Origin: Cymbidium sinense
Taxonomy: Eukaryota > Streptophyta > Magnoliopsida > Asparagales > Orchidaceae
Direction: 5' to 3'
NCBI GenBank assembly: GCA_021442155.1
Contig: CM038222.1
Location: 105,396,121 to 105,460,120, forward strand
DNA length: 64,000 nucleotides
Position numbers and translations under genes: made by a program. The notes beneath the pieces were generated by a model. That model did no database searches and was not told the DNA's origin. It saw only the letters and a program-made list of their open reading frames with translations. This document shows positions 1 to 12,765 of the stretch, piece after piece; positions within the stretch are counted from its first letter, which is position 1, and every line of letters starts with the position of its first letter.

Positions 1-104
1 GATAAAATGCTAATAAAGACCATTTAAGAGAGAAGGTTACCCTAAAGTGATGTTGAAAAAATTTCTATAAGTGGCCAAACTGCAAGAGAGAGGAATGACT
101 AAAA
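1..104. other. AT-rich flank of element 1
   Basis: Short AT-rich stretch left of the point where similarity to the other giant LTR copies begins. I see no coding or structural signal in it. It is probably the target DNA of element 1, but the other flank is lost, so no duplication can be paired with it. Confidence 0.4.
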
Positions 105-3100
105 ATTTATCTTTTACACCATAGATCATATGTGCTTATTGAGCATAGCAAGGAGAGGTGTACTACCTAAAAGATAGAAGTCACCACCCTATAAGGACTA
201 ATCACCAAAATAAGGACTCAAATGATAGTTTAAATTTCATTTTTTTATTTTTTGGAAATTAAATGGAGTTTATTTTAAATTGTAAGATTCCTACTATGCA
301 AGCATAGTTAATTACATCCTAAAGAATGAGGATTCTTAGAAAACTCTCATTAAGGTAAATGCTCATTCTAAAGATTTTAATAGAAATGACTATCAATCAA
401 GATTTGTTTTGAAGATCAAATGGTATTAATAAAGAGAATTTATTATCCAAATGGAGATAAGAGATTTCTAATGATCTAGAAACTTAGCAAGCATATCAAA
501 CTCCTATATGCATTACATTTTTTTGAAATTGATTTGATTTATTTGAGTTTTATTAGAATTTATTTATTTACATACAAAAGAAAATACCTAGGTGAGGATT
601 TATGCATGAGACCACAAAATAGAAAGCAACCTCAATAAATTTAGGAAGCTTTGGTGAGCCAAAACACAACCTAAATCTAAAAAAATGGGTATTTGGTTTA
701 CTCACAAGATAAGACAAATCATTAACTATGGACTTACAACCTTCATGGGTGGTCGCTTCATTAACTCCTCCTTTCTTCTTAAATTTCTTCTTCTTCTTTT
801 CTTCTTTATTTATTTGTGTCTTTCTGTTTGGTAAAGGGCATGATGACCCAAATAATCCATAATTTAAATTTCATATTTTTGACAACCATTTACCCAGGAT
901 TCATATCCTAATGTAATGAAATTAGATGAAAAGCCAAAATCAAAAAAAGGTGTGCACCATGGATCTCACAAAATCAAGATAAGTTTCTTAGAAAAGGTGG
1001 AAGCCCTCCAATCAAGAGTAAAATTAGATGCATTTTATGATGTTATAAAAGAATTACTTATCATAAGATTTCAATTTTATCTTGATAAACATAGGTGAGG
1101 TTATGCATTATTTATTTTTAGTTTTGAGTTGTTAAGTTGGGTAAACAAAATAAAGTATCAAACCATGCACCATCCTAACCTAAAGCTAGAAGTGGTGACT
1201 TAAGCTAATGTGTGTCCTTTGAAGGTTTGTGTGGTATGCTTAGCTATGGCCTTAAGTTAGAGTTTTCTACATGTGAAGCATGTTCAACTTAGAGGAGGGT
1301 TACATTTAAGTTTTTTAATTATTTTGGAATGATTATATTTCATGTTTTGATTATGTTCAAATGAATCCTACAATTAATTACTAAGTTATGAAGAGAGGGA
1401 AAGAGAAGAGAACTTCTCTTTCCTTCCCTAACCTAAGTAATTTCTAAAGTGGATTCACATTTTTAGTTTTGTTTAGTAAATATTTTGATTAAGTCTTTTA
1501 ATTAATCCTAAGTTTAGATGAACTCTAAACAACCTTATCCAAAATAAAGGCATTTTAAGATTAAGTAAAATGAACTAAATTCATAAAACACACATCACTT
1601 CACTTCTTTCCCAACATGTTTAACATGCATATGAATATTTCCTAAGCATATCTATACATACAAATGGGAATATTTAGCACACTTTATGATGCATGCTAAG
1701 CAAGCTTGTTAAGAAAATTTGAATGCTTATGATGCATGATTTTCATTAAGCAGAAAAGGGCTTTCTTATCTAATTTTCACATACACACATGAAAGTAGGA
1801 AAGGCATAAGTGAGTACTGCCATTGTTAACCAGAGGATTAACATATAAAACCTACTTAGAACTACTTAATGCCTCACAACCTGGGGGTTGTCTAGACTAA
1901 TATACCACTTTCCTTAAATATAAACTTGTGTATAAAATAAATGAATGGAAAAGAAAGAATGCAAAAGTTTGTTATGGTTGATTTGTTTTGTTTATGCAAT
2001 TTATAAGTGCAAGCATAGATAACCTTCTCAAGTAATAACATAGTAATGAATAGGATATAGAATTAGGTAAGTTTTAGGTTCTTTTCAAATGAACCACATC
2101 TTACCAAATTCTTATTCAAAACTATACTAACATAAAAGAGATAGGAAATCTATGCTAAGTACACCTTTATATTCTTTCACATGCAAGCTTAAAATTAAAA
2201 TATAAGTAGCACACTTTCATTTTTAGGCATTTTATTTATATATTTTGAAAATAATTTGAATTTAGTAGTGATAATAGCCATATTTCTCTACTTTAGCCAA
2301 CACATGCAAATTTGACATAAAGTAAACAATTTCATTTTAAATTTGAATTTGAAAAATATGAATGCATGAAACCACATGACATACAAATTTAACATGTTGG
2401 GAAAAGAATTAAAGCAATGAAAGTATGTAAACATATTCACTTTAATTAAATCCTAAAGACAACCTTAAAAAAATAAGAAAGCTTAAAGTAAATCAAAGTG
2501 TATTCAATGTGAATTTTGTTTGGTTTTAAATTTGATTTAATTTTGAAAAACTCAGTTGAGTTTGTTGTTCCTAACCCATTCCCACATGTGTTTGATATTT
2601 TTATTTAATTTTTTGATGATTAGATTCATTTTAAATTTTGATTAGGTTAGGATATGAATTAATCAAGTTAATTAACCCTTACCTACACCACCGTAGCATA
2701 CTTAACCAAGTAATTATGAGCCAATGAGATGACATAAAAACTCACAAAGAATTTGAACTTGCACAACACCTAGGAAGAAAAGTGCCTAATACAATTTGTC
2801 TCATGATTAATGGTTAATTAAACAAAGGGGTTTAGCTTAAGTAATTTCAAAACACCCCTTCACATATATGAATTTGGTTTTGATTTCCTTAATTGGACAT
2901 AGGCTATTCAATACCTAAGCATCTACCCAAGGTAGATTAATTAAGTTTTGGAAGTTTTTTAGAACTTTTAATAATTAATTAATGGGATAATTAATGAATT
3001 AACCCTTAATTAAAAGGGGATTAAGGAAAAAAAGAGGGTTTAGGGAATAGCTTAGGGGAAATGCCCCAAAATTATTCCTTAAGTCTCCTAGTCACTGGAT

Positions 3101-5274
3101 CTATCCTTAATCAACCATAATAATGGATTAAAATACTAATCCAACCCTAATTATTCTTGATTAGATTAAATAAGTAATTGGAAACATATTTGCAATTCCC
3201 CTAATTAAGCTTTAAATAAATTCCTAGAAAATTAGGGGAGGCAAAGGTCATCCCCTAGTTTTGGGATTAATCAGAAGTTTAATTAAGAAGTAATTAGAAA
3301 AATAAGATTTCTAATAAAACCCAAAATCAAAGAAAAGGATAATTCAAAATCCATTGAAATTATTTTTAAAATATTCTAGGTTGAATTATCTTTCCATAAG
3401 ATATACCTCATATTTTTTTTGTTTTATTAAGAGAGATATGATTTTTAGAAGATCAGGAGATTAATTAGCATTTAATTAAATCCCTAAACTGATCCCTTAG
3501 CTCATAGCATGATGCATAGCGGTGGTCAGCACGCTTTACACTTATCGCACCGTGAACCTCTACTTAAAGGTCACATCAGGTGGCGGCATGGTGGCGGGAC
3601 GCGCTTTGATCCCGGTCGTTAGATCAAAGATCATATGGCAAGAGATCAACCCAAGGTTTATAAAATGATAAATGAATTTGTAAATGTGGGAATAATCTCA
3701 GTCGTCCATCCAAAACCAGTGGATGGACGACCAAGATCTCCCCAATTCTTCCCCTAGGCTCAATAGAGACCGTCCATGATCTAGGGGAAGATCTAAGCTC
3801 GATTGAGCTCAGATTGGAACAAAATTTTTCCCAAACCATCTAAAGCTACTAAGGAATATATCCAATGGTGGATTTTACATGACTTGAAAATTCCTTTCAC
3901 AAAAGACCAACACCTCCTATGCTAGGTGGAAAAAATTCCATACCTCATCGGAGGTGATCACCGGTGCTCGAGCTCGATGATGTAGCTTTGTCTAGTGGAG
4001 ATGAAGCCCTATTAAAATTTTAGGCCTTGGGGTTGAGTGGATCTTCCTATAGACCAACACCACTTGATCTCCCTTGTGGCTTTGATTCAATTCCTTCTCT
4101 CCTTGCTATGGGAACTTAAATAGATGCTTGGGTGCACTTGAATTGGTCCTCAGAGGAAGTGTGCAAGAGGAATTGCAGTAAATTTTAGTGTAGAGGAAAT
4201 AGAAGATTCAAAGGAGCTCCCCTATTTTCCAATGAAGAAAATCAAGAAAAACAACTTTTTAAATCCCTCTCAGAATGCTTAGGAAGGCTCTCTAATCTCT
4301 CCTAAACACACTCTAGGGCTTGATCGAATTAGGCTATGTCCATTAAAGAAGGATTTAAAGGACTTAGAAAATTTTGGAGTTAGGAATTTGAATTTTTGAT
4401 TTAGATTGATTGATTTATATTTATATTTCATTTATATATGTGAATATAAATGAGAATATAAATGAGTTATGAGAAAATCCAATGAGTTTGAATTGATTTG
4501 ATCATGATTTAGGATAAGTCCTTTAAGGAAAATTTAAAGGACTTGGGAAATTTCATGAATTTTTGAATTTTAAATTTTAAATTTGGTCTGATTAATTTGA
4601 ATTTATATTTCATTTATATATGTGAATATAAATGAGAATATATATGAGTCATGAGAAAATTTCAAGGATTTGAAATGATTTGATCATGAGTTAGGCTAAG
4701 TCCTTAAGAAGAGATTAAGGTCTTATAAAAGATTTCATGAATTGACTTTGAATTTTGAATTTAGTTTGATTGGTTTGAATTTATATTTCATTTATATATG
4801 TGAATATAAATGAGAATATGAATGAATTATGAGAAAATCTCAAGGATTTAAATTGGTTTAGATCATGATTTAGGCTAAGTCCTAAAGAGGGAAAACTTAA
4901 AGGTTTTAGGAAAATTTTGGAATTTGAAATTTCACTCATGGGTTTCAATCATGGATTTCAATCATGGATTTTGATCATGGATTTCAATCACATGGAGTTG
5001 ATTTGAGTTTGGAGAAAATCAAATAAGATTGATTTGGAGTTTGACTTGAAGGAAGGAAGGTGAGGAATGGTTCAAGGTAAGGGTAGAAAAAATTTTTAAC
5101 ACCCCTAAGGCATGACCTAATCCTATGGCTAACCCTTCTAAGTCTTCTAAGGCTAGGTTGAGTGTCCACCTAATCACTAGATGTGTCTTAAGACTAAGGA
5201 TCTCTTAGTGTCTAAGAGGAATCTTGTGTCTAAGATGGAGGTGTTGAGAGCTCATTCTAAAAATGAGGTCAACA
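105..5274 (-). repeat. LTR A, 3' LTR of element 1
   Basis: It aligns along its length with LTR C, with LTR D and with the reverse complement of solo LTR B. In coding orientation it starts at 5274 with TGTTGACCTCA, the same start that B shows next to its target duplication. The left edge near 105 is where similarity to B fades. A deletion near 1146 removes about 780 bp that C keeps (about 28385-29165), including the conserved TATA/AATAAA-like block. No purine-rich primer tract is obvious just outside 5274. Confidence 0.8.
4381..4880. repeat. Tandem repeats of about 180 bp inside LTR A
   Basis: Three to four diverged copies of a unit that contains CATTTATATATGTGAATA, then AAATGAGAATATAAATGA, then a stretch around AAGTCCTTAAAGG. 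The first part is a near-palindrome of TTTATATT and AATATAAA. The same array is at 32395-32900 in LTR C, with single units near 49330 in D and 13790-13990 (inverted) in B, so copy number differs between LTRs. Confidence 0.8.
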
Positions 5275-8200
5275 AAGTGCGTCTAATAGGTATGGTGTGA
5301 CTGACAAGGAACACCGCACAGACTGGTGTTGACCAAAATGATCAACAACACTGAAAGATCACAAGCACTAATAGAAACTATCTTTCCTTAACCCAAGGAG
5401 TAGAAAGAATCCCACTTGCAATGTGAGAGGTTTGACTTATGTCCTGACATAAGAGAGGGAGATACTAAGAGATATAAAAATGAACTTCCCCACTGGAAGC
5501 AAGTTCAAGTCATCCATGGGAGAGAGGTTTGATTTCCCCACTGGGAAGAGGTTTGATTTATTTCAATTTGTTTGTTATTTTATTTTGTGTTTTTTTACTC
5601 ATGAGAAAATGGAGATGAGGTTCAAGTCAAAAGTGAGGCTGAGAAATACCAACTCATGGGATTAAAAATTTTTAGATCTACTAAACTAGGATTTACACTA
5701 AAGAACCAAATGGTATACAAGTTTGTATTTACCCTCCAAAGTAGGGATCAATTACTGGGGTAATCTATTGGCAAGGAAGCAAATTGAACCCAACCTAAGG
5801 CTGACTATAGAGTGAATGCTACTGGGAGACTTAAATAAACTCAAAGAAAGTCAAAGGGAGATTTTTTTTTTCAATTTTTTGATGATGATGGATCCTATTA
5901 GTTTGCAAAACTGATACCGTAGAGGTGGAGGCCTAGACCTAACTCAGATTTGTCAATCCAAAGAGAGTAGTCTACCAACCACCAAGGTAGGACTATCCAA
6001 CCAAAGAAGTGCCTTTTGATATACAAACGCTATACTAGGAAGAAAGCGTAGTAGACTTACATCCTCCAAAGTAGGGACCAATTGCTGGTGTAATCTATTG
6101 GCAAGGTAATAGATTGAACCCATCCTAAGGCTGACTATTAAGTGCATGCCGTTGGGGGACTTAAATCAACTAAAAAATAGTCAAAGGGAGATTTCATTTT
6201 TTTAGATTATTTTGATGATGATGGATCCTATTGGTTTGCGATGAACTACACTAAATATGGGTCGTGGAGGCCTAGACCTAACTCAAATTTACCAATCCAA
6301 AGTGAGTAGTCTACTAACCATAAGGTACAGCTATCCAACCAAAATAGTACACTTTGGTTTGCAATGATCAATTTAAGGGAAGAAAGCTCAAGGACTCACA
6401 TCTTCTTCTACAAAGACCATGGGTGATCATTGAGCAAATAATCAACTCAAAGGCTAACTATTGAGTGAATGTCATGGAGGACTTAAATCATCTCAAGGAT
6501 AAAGGTGATAGATGGTTTTTGATTTTATTTCCAAGTAACCAACCACAATATAAGACTATCCAACCAAAGAAGTGCCTTTCAATTTGCAATGATCAATTTA
6601 AGGGAAGAAAGCTCGGGGACTCACATATTCCACTACAAAAGATTGCTAGGTGATCGACTTCTTGGGGCAACAAATCAAACCCGACCTAGGGATGGCTATT
6701 GAGTGAATGTCGTTGGGGGACTTAAATTAACTCAAAGTTAGTCAAAGATTAAATTTAAATTTTTAGTTTTATTTTGATGGGTTCCATTGGTTTGTGATGG
6801 ATCAAATTGAGAAGGAGCTGATGTTAGCCTAGAGCTATCTCAGACTTACTGAACCAAAGGGAGTAGCTTCCCGGGCGATGGGAGAACTATCCGACCAAAG
6901 GAGTGCCTTTCGGTTTATAATGATCAATTAAAGGGGAGAAAGCTCAGGGACTCACATCTTCCACTACAAAAGATCACTAGCGGCAACAAATCGATCCCGA
7001 CCTGCTGCCGATTTGTATAATGCTAGAAAGAATGCGTCATAGTATTACATCTTCCAAAGAATGACTCGTGGTAACTTTGTGGAAAATAGATTGAACTGAC
7101 CTAGTGACTACGAGTGAGTACAAACTGGGATTTACCTCAACTCAAGTGTGCAATTCCTATAGGGAGTTCTACGACACCTATGATAGGATGTATGCTTGGG
7201 AAAAGGGGCCCTTTGGGGGCTTGAATTCTTAATCCATAAGCAAATTAATTTTGTTTGTTTATTTTAGTTTATTTTAACATGGACCCTGTTGGTTTGCGAG
7301 GGATCAAACTGAGAACGAGCTTATGTTAGCCTAGACTTATCTCAGATTTATCGAACCAATGCATATCCGAACAAATTCTCCAATAGGGTGGCTACTAGAA
7401 AGGGGACTGCCCAATCTAAAAGTAATTCGTAGTATCTAAATGGGGTTGAAAAGGATGTGATCCAAATAGAATGCGGATGCTAAAGGGATTAATCCAACAC
7501 CGAAGAAGATGACATGGCTAGTCATATATCCAATGTATTCGTCCAACTCGAGGAGAAGGGACTTACATCTACTAAGAGTGGTGTACTCACCGGGTGAGTC
7601 ACCGTCGATAGTGAACTTCAACCAACCTAAGGTGCCCATCATTTGCAACAATCGTAGAAGAAAGCTGGGGACTCACATCCTCCTATAGACATTGCTGATA
7701 CTATCTTCGCCGAGTGCTATCCCACCTAGGCGACTTGAGTGAATGACACTGGGGGACTTATATCGACTCAAACGTAATCAAGAGGGAAGGATTATCTGGG
7801 GGACTTACCCTAAACCTCAAATATACTCAACTTAATTACTACAAGATGGCTAGTTCAAGAAGAAAGCACGGACTCTCATCTTCTTAAGCAAAGTCAACAT
7901 GAGGTAGCTCGCTCAAGGAAGCCTACCATACTAAGGCACTCATGAGTTTATAATGATCAAAAAAAAGTGTGGGGACTCACATCTTCTAACAAATAATCAC
8001 TGGGGTGACATACTAGCAAGGTAACATGTAGACCCGACCTAGAGCAGCTAATGAGTGAGTGCCATAGGGGTCTTGCTCCCACATCAAAGTAACCTGGGCA
8101 AAATATTTGTGTTTGTGTTAACAGGAATAGGATGCCTCTTGGGATTTCTCACACTTATCCTAAACACATTGGGAAGTTTGATGAAATGGTGCCACAGATG

Positions 8201-8560
8201 GCAACCGGGGATTCCCACTAAGAAATAATGCTGCTCAGGTTCTCTTACACCTAATTTAGTTGTACTAATCAAAATAAGATTCCTTCATGGGTTCTCTCAC
8301 ACCTATTCTAATAGTGATGGGAAGTTGTGTTTATGATGTGAAAGAGGGATAGGATGCCACCGGGGGACTCTTACACCTACCCTAAAACACGTCACGGTGG
8401 ATTCGCAAGACAAGCAAACAACACTTCAAAAGAAGAGAACATTTGATGAAATGGAATCAAAATTTTGTTCTTTTTATTAATCAATGATTTTCAAACATGA
8501 TTTATTTCATGGGTAATATTTCTTTAGATAGAGCCCATTAAATGGAAGCATTGGGTGTTC
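5275..8560 (-). repeat. 3' untranslated zone of element 1 with large degenerate repeats
   Basis: Noncoding DNA between integrase and the 3' LTR. Units of roughly 300-500 bp recur near 5885, 6225, 6780 and 7270. Each has a phrase like GTTGGTTTGCGATGGA, then CTATCCAACCAAAG, then AAGAAAGCTCAGGGACTCA, then GAGTGAATGTC. The same zone lies beside LTR D at 49805-52690, so it is part of the element and not a later insertion. Repeats between pol and the 3' LTR are known from Tat/Ogre elements. The short open frames here are not conserved and I leave them out. Confidence 0.75.
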
Positions 8561-9186
8561 CCTTTACAATCAATAAGCGATAAGATCCTCCTTAGTAGGC
8601 CTTCTCTATGACATAGGGTCTTCCCAAGTGGGTTCAAACTTGCCTCCCATCTTTGATAACAATAATGGTCTCCTTAGGACTAACACAAGTTCTCCTACTT
8701 GGAAAGACCTAGGAGGGACCAGGTTGTTATTAGTTTGAATCATTTTGGCTTTGTACAACTCGAGCTTTTGGCACGCATGTAGGCGACTTTCCTCCAAACC
8801 TTCGACCTCTTCTAACCGCAACTTGTATTATGCTCTGTAGTGATCTTGCTACCCAATGCTATCCTTACTAATGGGAGTTGAACTTCTAAAGGTAGAACGG
8901 CTTCAGACACATATACCAAGGAAAATGGGGTAGACTGAGTTGGAGTCCGGTATGTAGTGTGGTAGTCCCACAAGGCTTCAACCAACTACTCATGCCACTG
9001 TCGTTTATTGTCATCAAGATTTTTCTTCAATATCTTGATGAGAGTTTTGTTGAATGCTTCTGCTAAGCCATTTTCTTTAGGGTTGTAGATGGTGGAGTAT
9101 CTCCAATCTATACCATGCCTTCTAGCCAAGCTATTGATCTTTGTGCTTTTGAATGCAGTACCATTATCGGATATAATTCATCACCC

Positions 9187-9218
<32 letters not shown>

Positions 9219-9620
9219 GGTTCTTGAAAAACTTAAGCACATGCTAAGTTGTGACCTCTTTGAGTGGGATGGCTTCCGCCCACTCCGAAAAGTAATCGGT
9301 GATAACAACAATGAACCGACGACCCTTGGAAAAAGGAGGATCGATCGGACCCACAATGTCAGTACCCCAACACTCAAATGGCCATGATGCCAATGAATGG
9401 TGTAGAATGTTGGGTGATTGGTGGAGGACCACACCGTGCACCTGACACTGATGGCATCTTGTAGCTACATACATACAATTTGAAATCATTGAAGGCCAGT
9501 AGTATCCCTGTCTCTTGATCCTCATCTTCATCTTCAGATCGGATTGATGAGCTCCACATAGACTTCCATGTACCTCTGTTATAATGCTATGGGCTTCATG
9601 TTTGTATAAACAATGTAACC
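8540..9620 (-). pseudogene. Integrase remnant of element 1
   Basis: Integrase would join the cDNA copy to host DNA. The zinc-binding region is at about 9440-9620, with CHQCQ of the HHCC motif readable. The start of the catalytic core follows, with WGTDIVGPIDP carrying the first catalytic Asp and then FIVVITDYFSEWAEA (about 9244-9400). A TA microsatellite at 9191-9218 then breaks the core just where the second catalytic Asp region should begin. The C-terminal part (8600-8821) keeps FQVGELVLVLRRP and a damaged form of the GPF-type module. At least two frameshifts and several stops are present, so this is inactive. The copy at 52700-53740 is the best comparison. Confidence 0.88.
9191..9218. repeat. 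(TA)n microsatellite inside the integrase remnant
   Basis: About 14 TA units interrupt the integrase core. The related copy in element 2 has ordinary coding-like sequence at this place. The open frames spanning it here read as alternating Ile-Tyr and are artefacts. Confidence 0.95.
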
Positions 9621-9659
9621 ATAATTGGTTAAAGGATTGACAACACAGGCTGCCATCAA

Positions 9660-10340
9660 TGAGAGCGTAGGAGAGAGCTCTCTATTTCACATGATGGGTT
9701 TTTGACTTTCCTTGAGGTTGTTTGTCAGTGTTCAAGTAATCTATAAATGGTTTCCTCCAATCTAGCTCTTCTTCCTTTTTGGCAACGACAACCTCCCCTT
9801 CAAGAGAAAGTCTCTCGATGAGTTCAACATCAATAAGGGATAGACTTGTCTATTTTTGGACCCTTATTGGAATGGAATCATCTTCCAATCATGCCAATTT
9901 TTTTGGCAAGTTCCAAAGCATCTGCTACTCTCGCTAAGGAACCTTGTAGATGGTGACTTCGGGAATATGGGCCATCAACTTCATGGTATACTCATGGTAG
10001 TGACGAAGCTTGGGTTTGAGAACATTGTAGAACTCCACGATCTGGTTGATAACCAACTGAGAATTCCCAAAGATATTGATGCTCTTGACACTGATCTTGA
10101 TGACTAACTCCAATCGAGCCTCATACTCTTCATTGTTTGGTGTAGGGTTAATGATAGTATGAGAATCTCATCACATCGCTGTCAGAGTTAGTAGAACTAT
10201 TCCTACCTTTCCTGGGAGAATAGATCGTGGTGCTTAACCTTTAAGAAAAGAAGCTGCACCATCAAAATACTTCTCCCTAAGTTCATGATTTTGTTCATCG
10301 GGAAGATCCTCACTAAGCGGAGAATCAATAGGAAGTGGGT
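9660..10340 (-). pseudogene. Second (archaeal-type) RNase H remnant of element 1
   Basis: Between the first RNase H and integrase, broken minus-strand frames read like the extra RNase H of plant Tat elements: a Tyr-Glu-Ala segment near 10115-10135, then SQLVINQ near 10050-10070, then HEYTMKLMAHIPEVTIY near 9960-10010, then ADALELAKKLA near 9890-9920. The segment after it (about 9660-9860) leads into the integrase zinc domain. Frames change several times, so this is a pseudogene. The copy at 53741-54330 shows YEALIAGL more clearly. Confidence 0.75.
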
Positions 10341-10344
10341 GTGA

Positions 10345-10860
10345 TGCTATGAAATATGCTAGTACTATCTTTTACCACATAGGGTAGGGTATGAATGTGA
10401 TATCAAATTAAAAGTATCATGGACGTGTGCCAAATGTTTGGATAGCGTTAGCCATGTCATGAGATACCGCGGATTTGTCATGGAGATTAAGTTCACATTG
10501 TGAGAAAGCATATAGATTTGGAAGGTAAAGATCAAATCTAGGCAATGTTTCTCAATAGGTGGATGGTTTGCTTCAATAGGGATCAGACGACGGTTGAGGT
10601 AGTAAAGAGTACTTTCCTTTCCTTCATTTTTGACTTCAACCAATAGAGCACCGAGTGAGTCATCCAATGCAGTGGTGTAGAGGATGAGTGGCCTTCCCAG
10701 ATAGTGATTGAGAACGACTTCACAAAATACTGCTTGATGTCTTCGAATGTATGCTGGCACTTGTCATCCCACTTGAACTTAGCATCCTTTTGGACAAGTG
10801 CTGAGAATGGATTGCATCTGCCTGATAGGTTGGAGATAAAGCATCTTAGATACACCAGCA
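10345..10860 (-). pseudogene. RNase H (first) and RT connection remnant of element 1
   Basis: This domain would degrade the RNA strand during reverse transcription. An open minus-strand frame at 10365-10760 reads LILYTTALDDSLGALL, then LYYLNRRLIPIEANHPPIEK, the typical gypsy RT-linked RNase H pattern, with the first catalytic Asp in ALDDSLG. An overlapping frame (10583-10855) carries RYFISNLSGR-like and KFKWDDKCQHTFEDIK text, the connection between RT thumb and RNase H. The overlap of two frames shows a frameshift near 10700. The end past 10400 decays. Confidence 0.88.
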
Positions 10861-11900
10861 GTCCTTGAAAGGATCTGAGTTGAGTTAAACTCTTAGAAGG
10901 TGATATTTCTAAGAAAGCTTTAATCTTTTCAGGATCTATTTCTATTCCTCATTGTTGAACAATAGACTGAAAGAATTTCTCTAAAGCTACTCTGAATGCA
11001 CACTTCAAGGGATTCATTTGGAGGTTATATTGTCTTAACCATTCAAAAACTACTCTCGTCAAAGAGGCAGTCTTCCTTTTCTTTGCTTTTGACTACTAGA
11101 TCATCAACGTAGCACTCAACCTAATGATGGATGAGTTCATTGAAGATCTGAGATATGACCTATTGGTATGTAGCACCAGCATTTTTAAGGCCGAAAGGCA
11201 TAACCCTATAATAGAAGTTTCTGATCCGAGTTCATAAAGTACTGTTTCTTTCATCTTCAGGTGACATCCTGATTTGGTTATAACTAGATGCCTTGTTTAA
11301 GTCCCTAAAATCGATGCAAATGCAAATTTGGCCACTTTTCTTCTTAATCAGGACGACACTAGCTAACCAGATAGGATATTTTTCTTCCCTGATGAAACTA
11401 GCATCGATCAGTTTCTTGACTTCAGAAATGACCCATTATTCAATTTCTAATCACATGCGTCTAGGAGCTTGCTTAATAGGGGTAGCGTTAGGGTCTATTG
11501 CTAGCTTATGGACTACTACGTTAGAAGATAATCTGGAAATTTCTTCATAACTCCATGTGAAGCAGTCTTTAAACTCAATCAATAGCCTAACTAAGTCATT
11601 GGTTTCTTCTTCATTCAACAATGAACTGATGTATGTTGGGCGTGGATTTTCTTTTGTCCCGAGGTTGATTTCTTTGAGCTTGTCTATTATTGAATGGATT
11701 TCTTCTCCAAATTCTGGAGGTGCATCCTTGATTTGAAGATCATTTGGATCATCCGAGGTTTCTAAACACACATTCTCATAAGAGTTGGGGATGTGTGAGA
11801 AGAACTTATTAGACTCCAAATGATTGGTAACAACCAAGCAGTAATCGTCATCATCGACTAGACCCACTATGTCAAATTTTAGTCTCACTCTTGATTGCAC
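10861..11900 (-). pseudogene. Reverse transcriptase remnant of element 1
   Basis: The N-terminal part is open at 11451-11900, with RPTYISSLLNEEE, FKDCFTWSYEEI and HKLAIDPNATPIKQAPRRM, a signature of Tat-lineage RT. Further on, FRDLNKAS near 11300 and a YNQIRM-like segment follow, but the expected sequence between them, including the first catalytic Asp region, is lost by a deletion. The YVDD active-site box is intact at 11100-11111. FREILSVYCS near 10960-11000 is a decayed thumb. Stops and frameshifts make it inactive. The copy at 55021-55990 keeps the part deleted here. Confidence 0.9.
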
Positions 11901-12765
11901 TTCTCTGCTTGTATTGTTCTATAACTTTTCAAAGTACTCTGACCTTTACCTGGACCATGCATGAGGAATTGAACCTTTATGTATAAGATTTTGAAATCAA
12001 GGAGACTAAAAATCAAGTGACAATTCCATTAATTCTTTAAAAGTATCCTACTTAAGTTCTACATCCACTTCAGGACTTAAGGATGATGATCCCAAAAAGA
12101 TCCTCTTCTACTTCATGTCATTGGAATACTTGGGGGATTCCTTAACTGCCTAACCTTTAACTTCTAAGATGTAAGTGGGGTTAGAGCTAAGGTTCCCAAC
12201 TAATGTTTAATAGTTATACATAAACCAGATTTGAATACTTTGCTTTACTTGGAGGCCTAGTCTTCATCTCTGTTTGGAAGTCACCTCCAATGGAACCCGC
12301 TGAGAGGGGTTGTATGGTATACTAATCACATTAGACTCATCCTCTGAGCTGGATTCCATGTCTATGTGAATAGTAGGGGTACTCTTGCAAACTGGAACAC
12401 GACCTCTGTTGGCTGATGGCCAACTAGGGGGTCTCATACCTCTGGAATTGCCTTTGTTTCTACCTCTACCTCTACCTGGTGGAGGTTAAGTCATTCTACT
12501 CACACATCCATATGACAGAATGGACTATGGGTAGAATGTGATATACGACTCTATTTCTTTCTCATTTCCCCTTTCTTGTGTACTTGGATTTCCATTTTTT
12601 TATTCTTTTTCTTTTACTTTTTATTTTTCTTGATTTTCCTTTTCTTTTGCATTTGAATTTGAATTTTGTCCAAGTTCATGAGAAAGGGTGTGTTGAGAAG
12701 ATAGGGTTGCATCCTCATAAATCTCAACCTCTAACTAAAAGGCTTTTCATCCGCTGACATGTTAT
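11901..12765 (-). pseudogene. Protease-RT linker of element 1, degraded
   Basis: No open frame survives, but the DNA aligns with 55991-57040 of element 2. There a minus-strand frame (56263-56532) encodes a Ser-rich linker with SMDVKPKGFLLGSSSS. The T-rich run near 12590-12640 is low complexity in both copies. No further domain can be named. Confidence 0.6.

Noticed and set aside
3624..3839. Plus-strand peptide DQP.VYK.INEF..VGIIS.. shared by LTR A and LTR C (31607-31789)
   Set aside because: The frame is open in both, but the LTRs are close copies and most differences change the residue. D and B do not keep it. No sign of selection.
5480..5665. Small plus-strand frame with repeated FPTG.RFD
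   Set aside because: It lies in the 3' zone repeats, has no partner in element 2, and no known match.
9108..9434. Open frames with Ile-Tyr runs on both strands
   Set aside because: They are translations of the TA microsatellite joined to pieces of the integrase in wrong frames.
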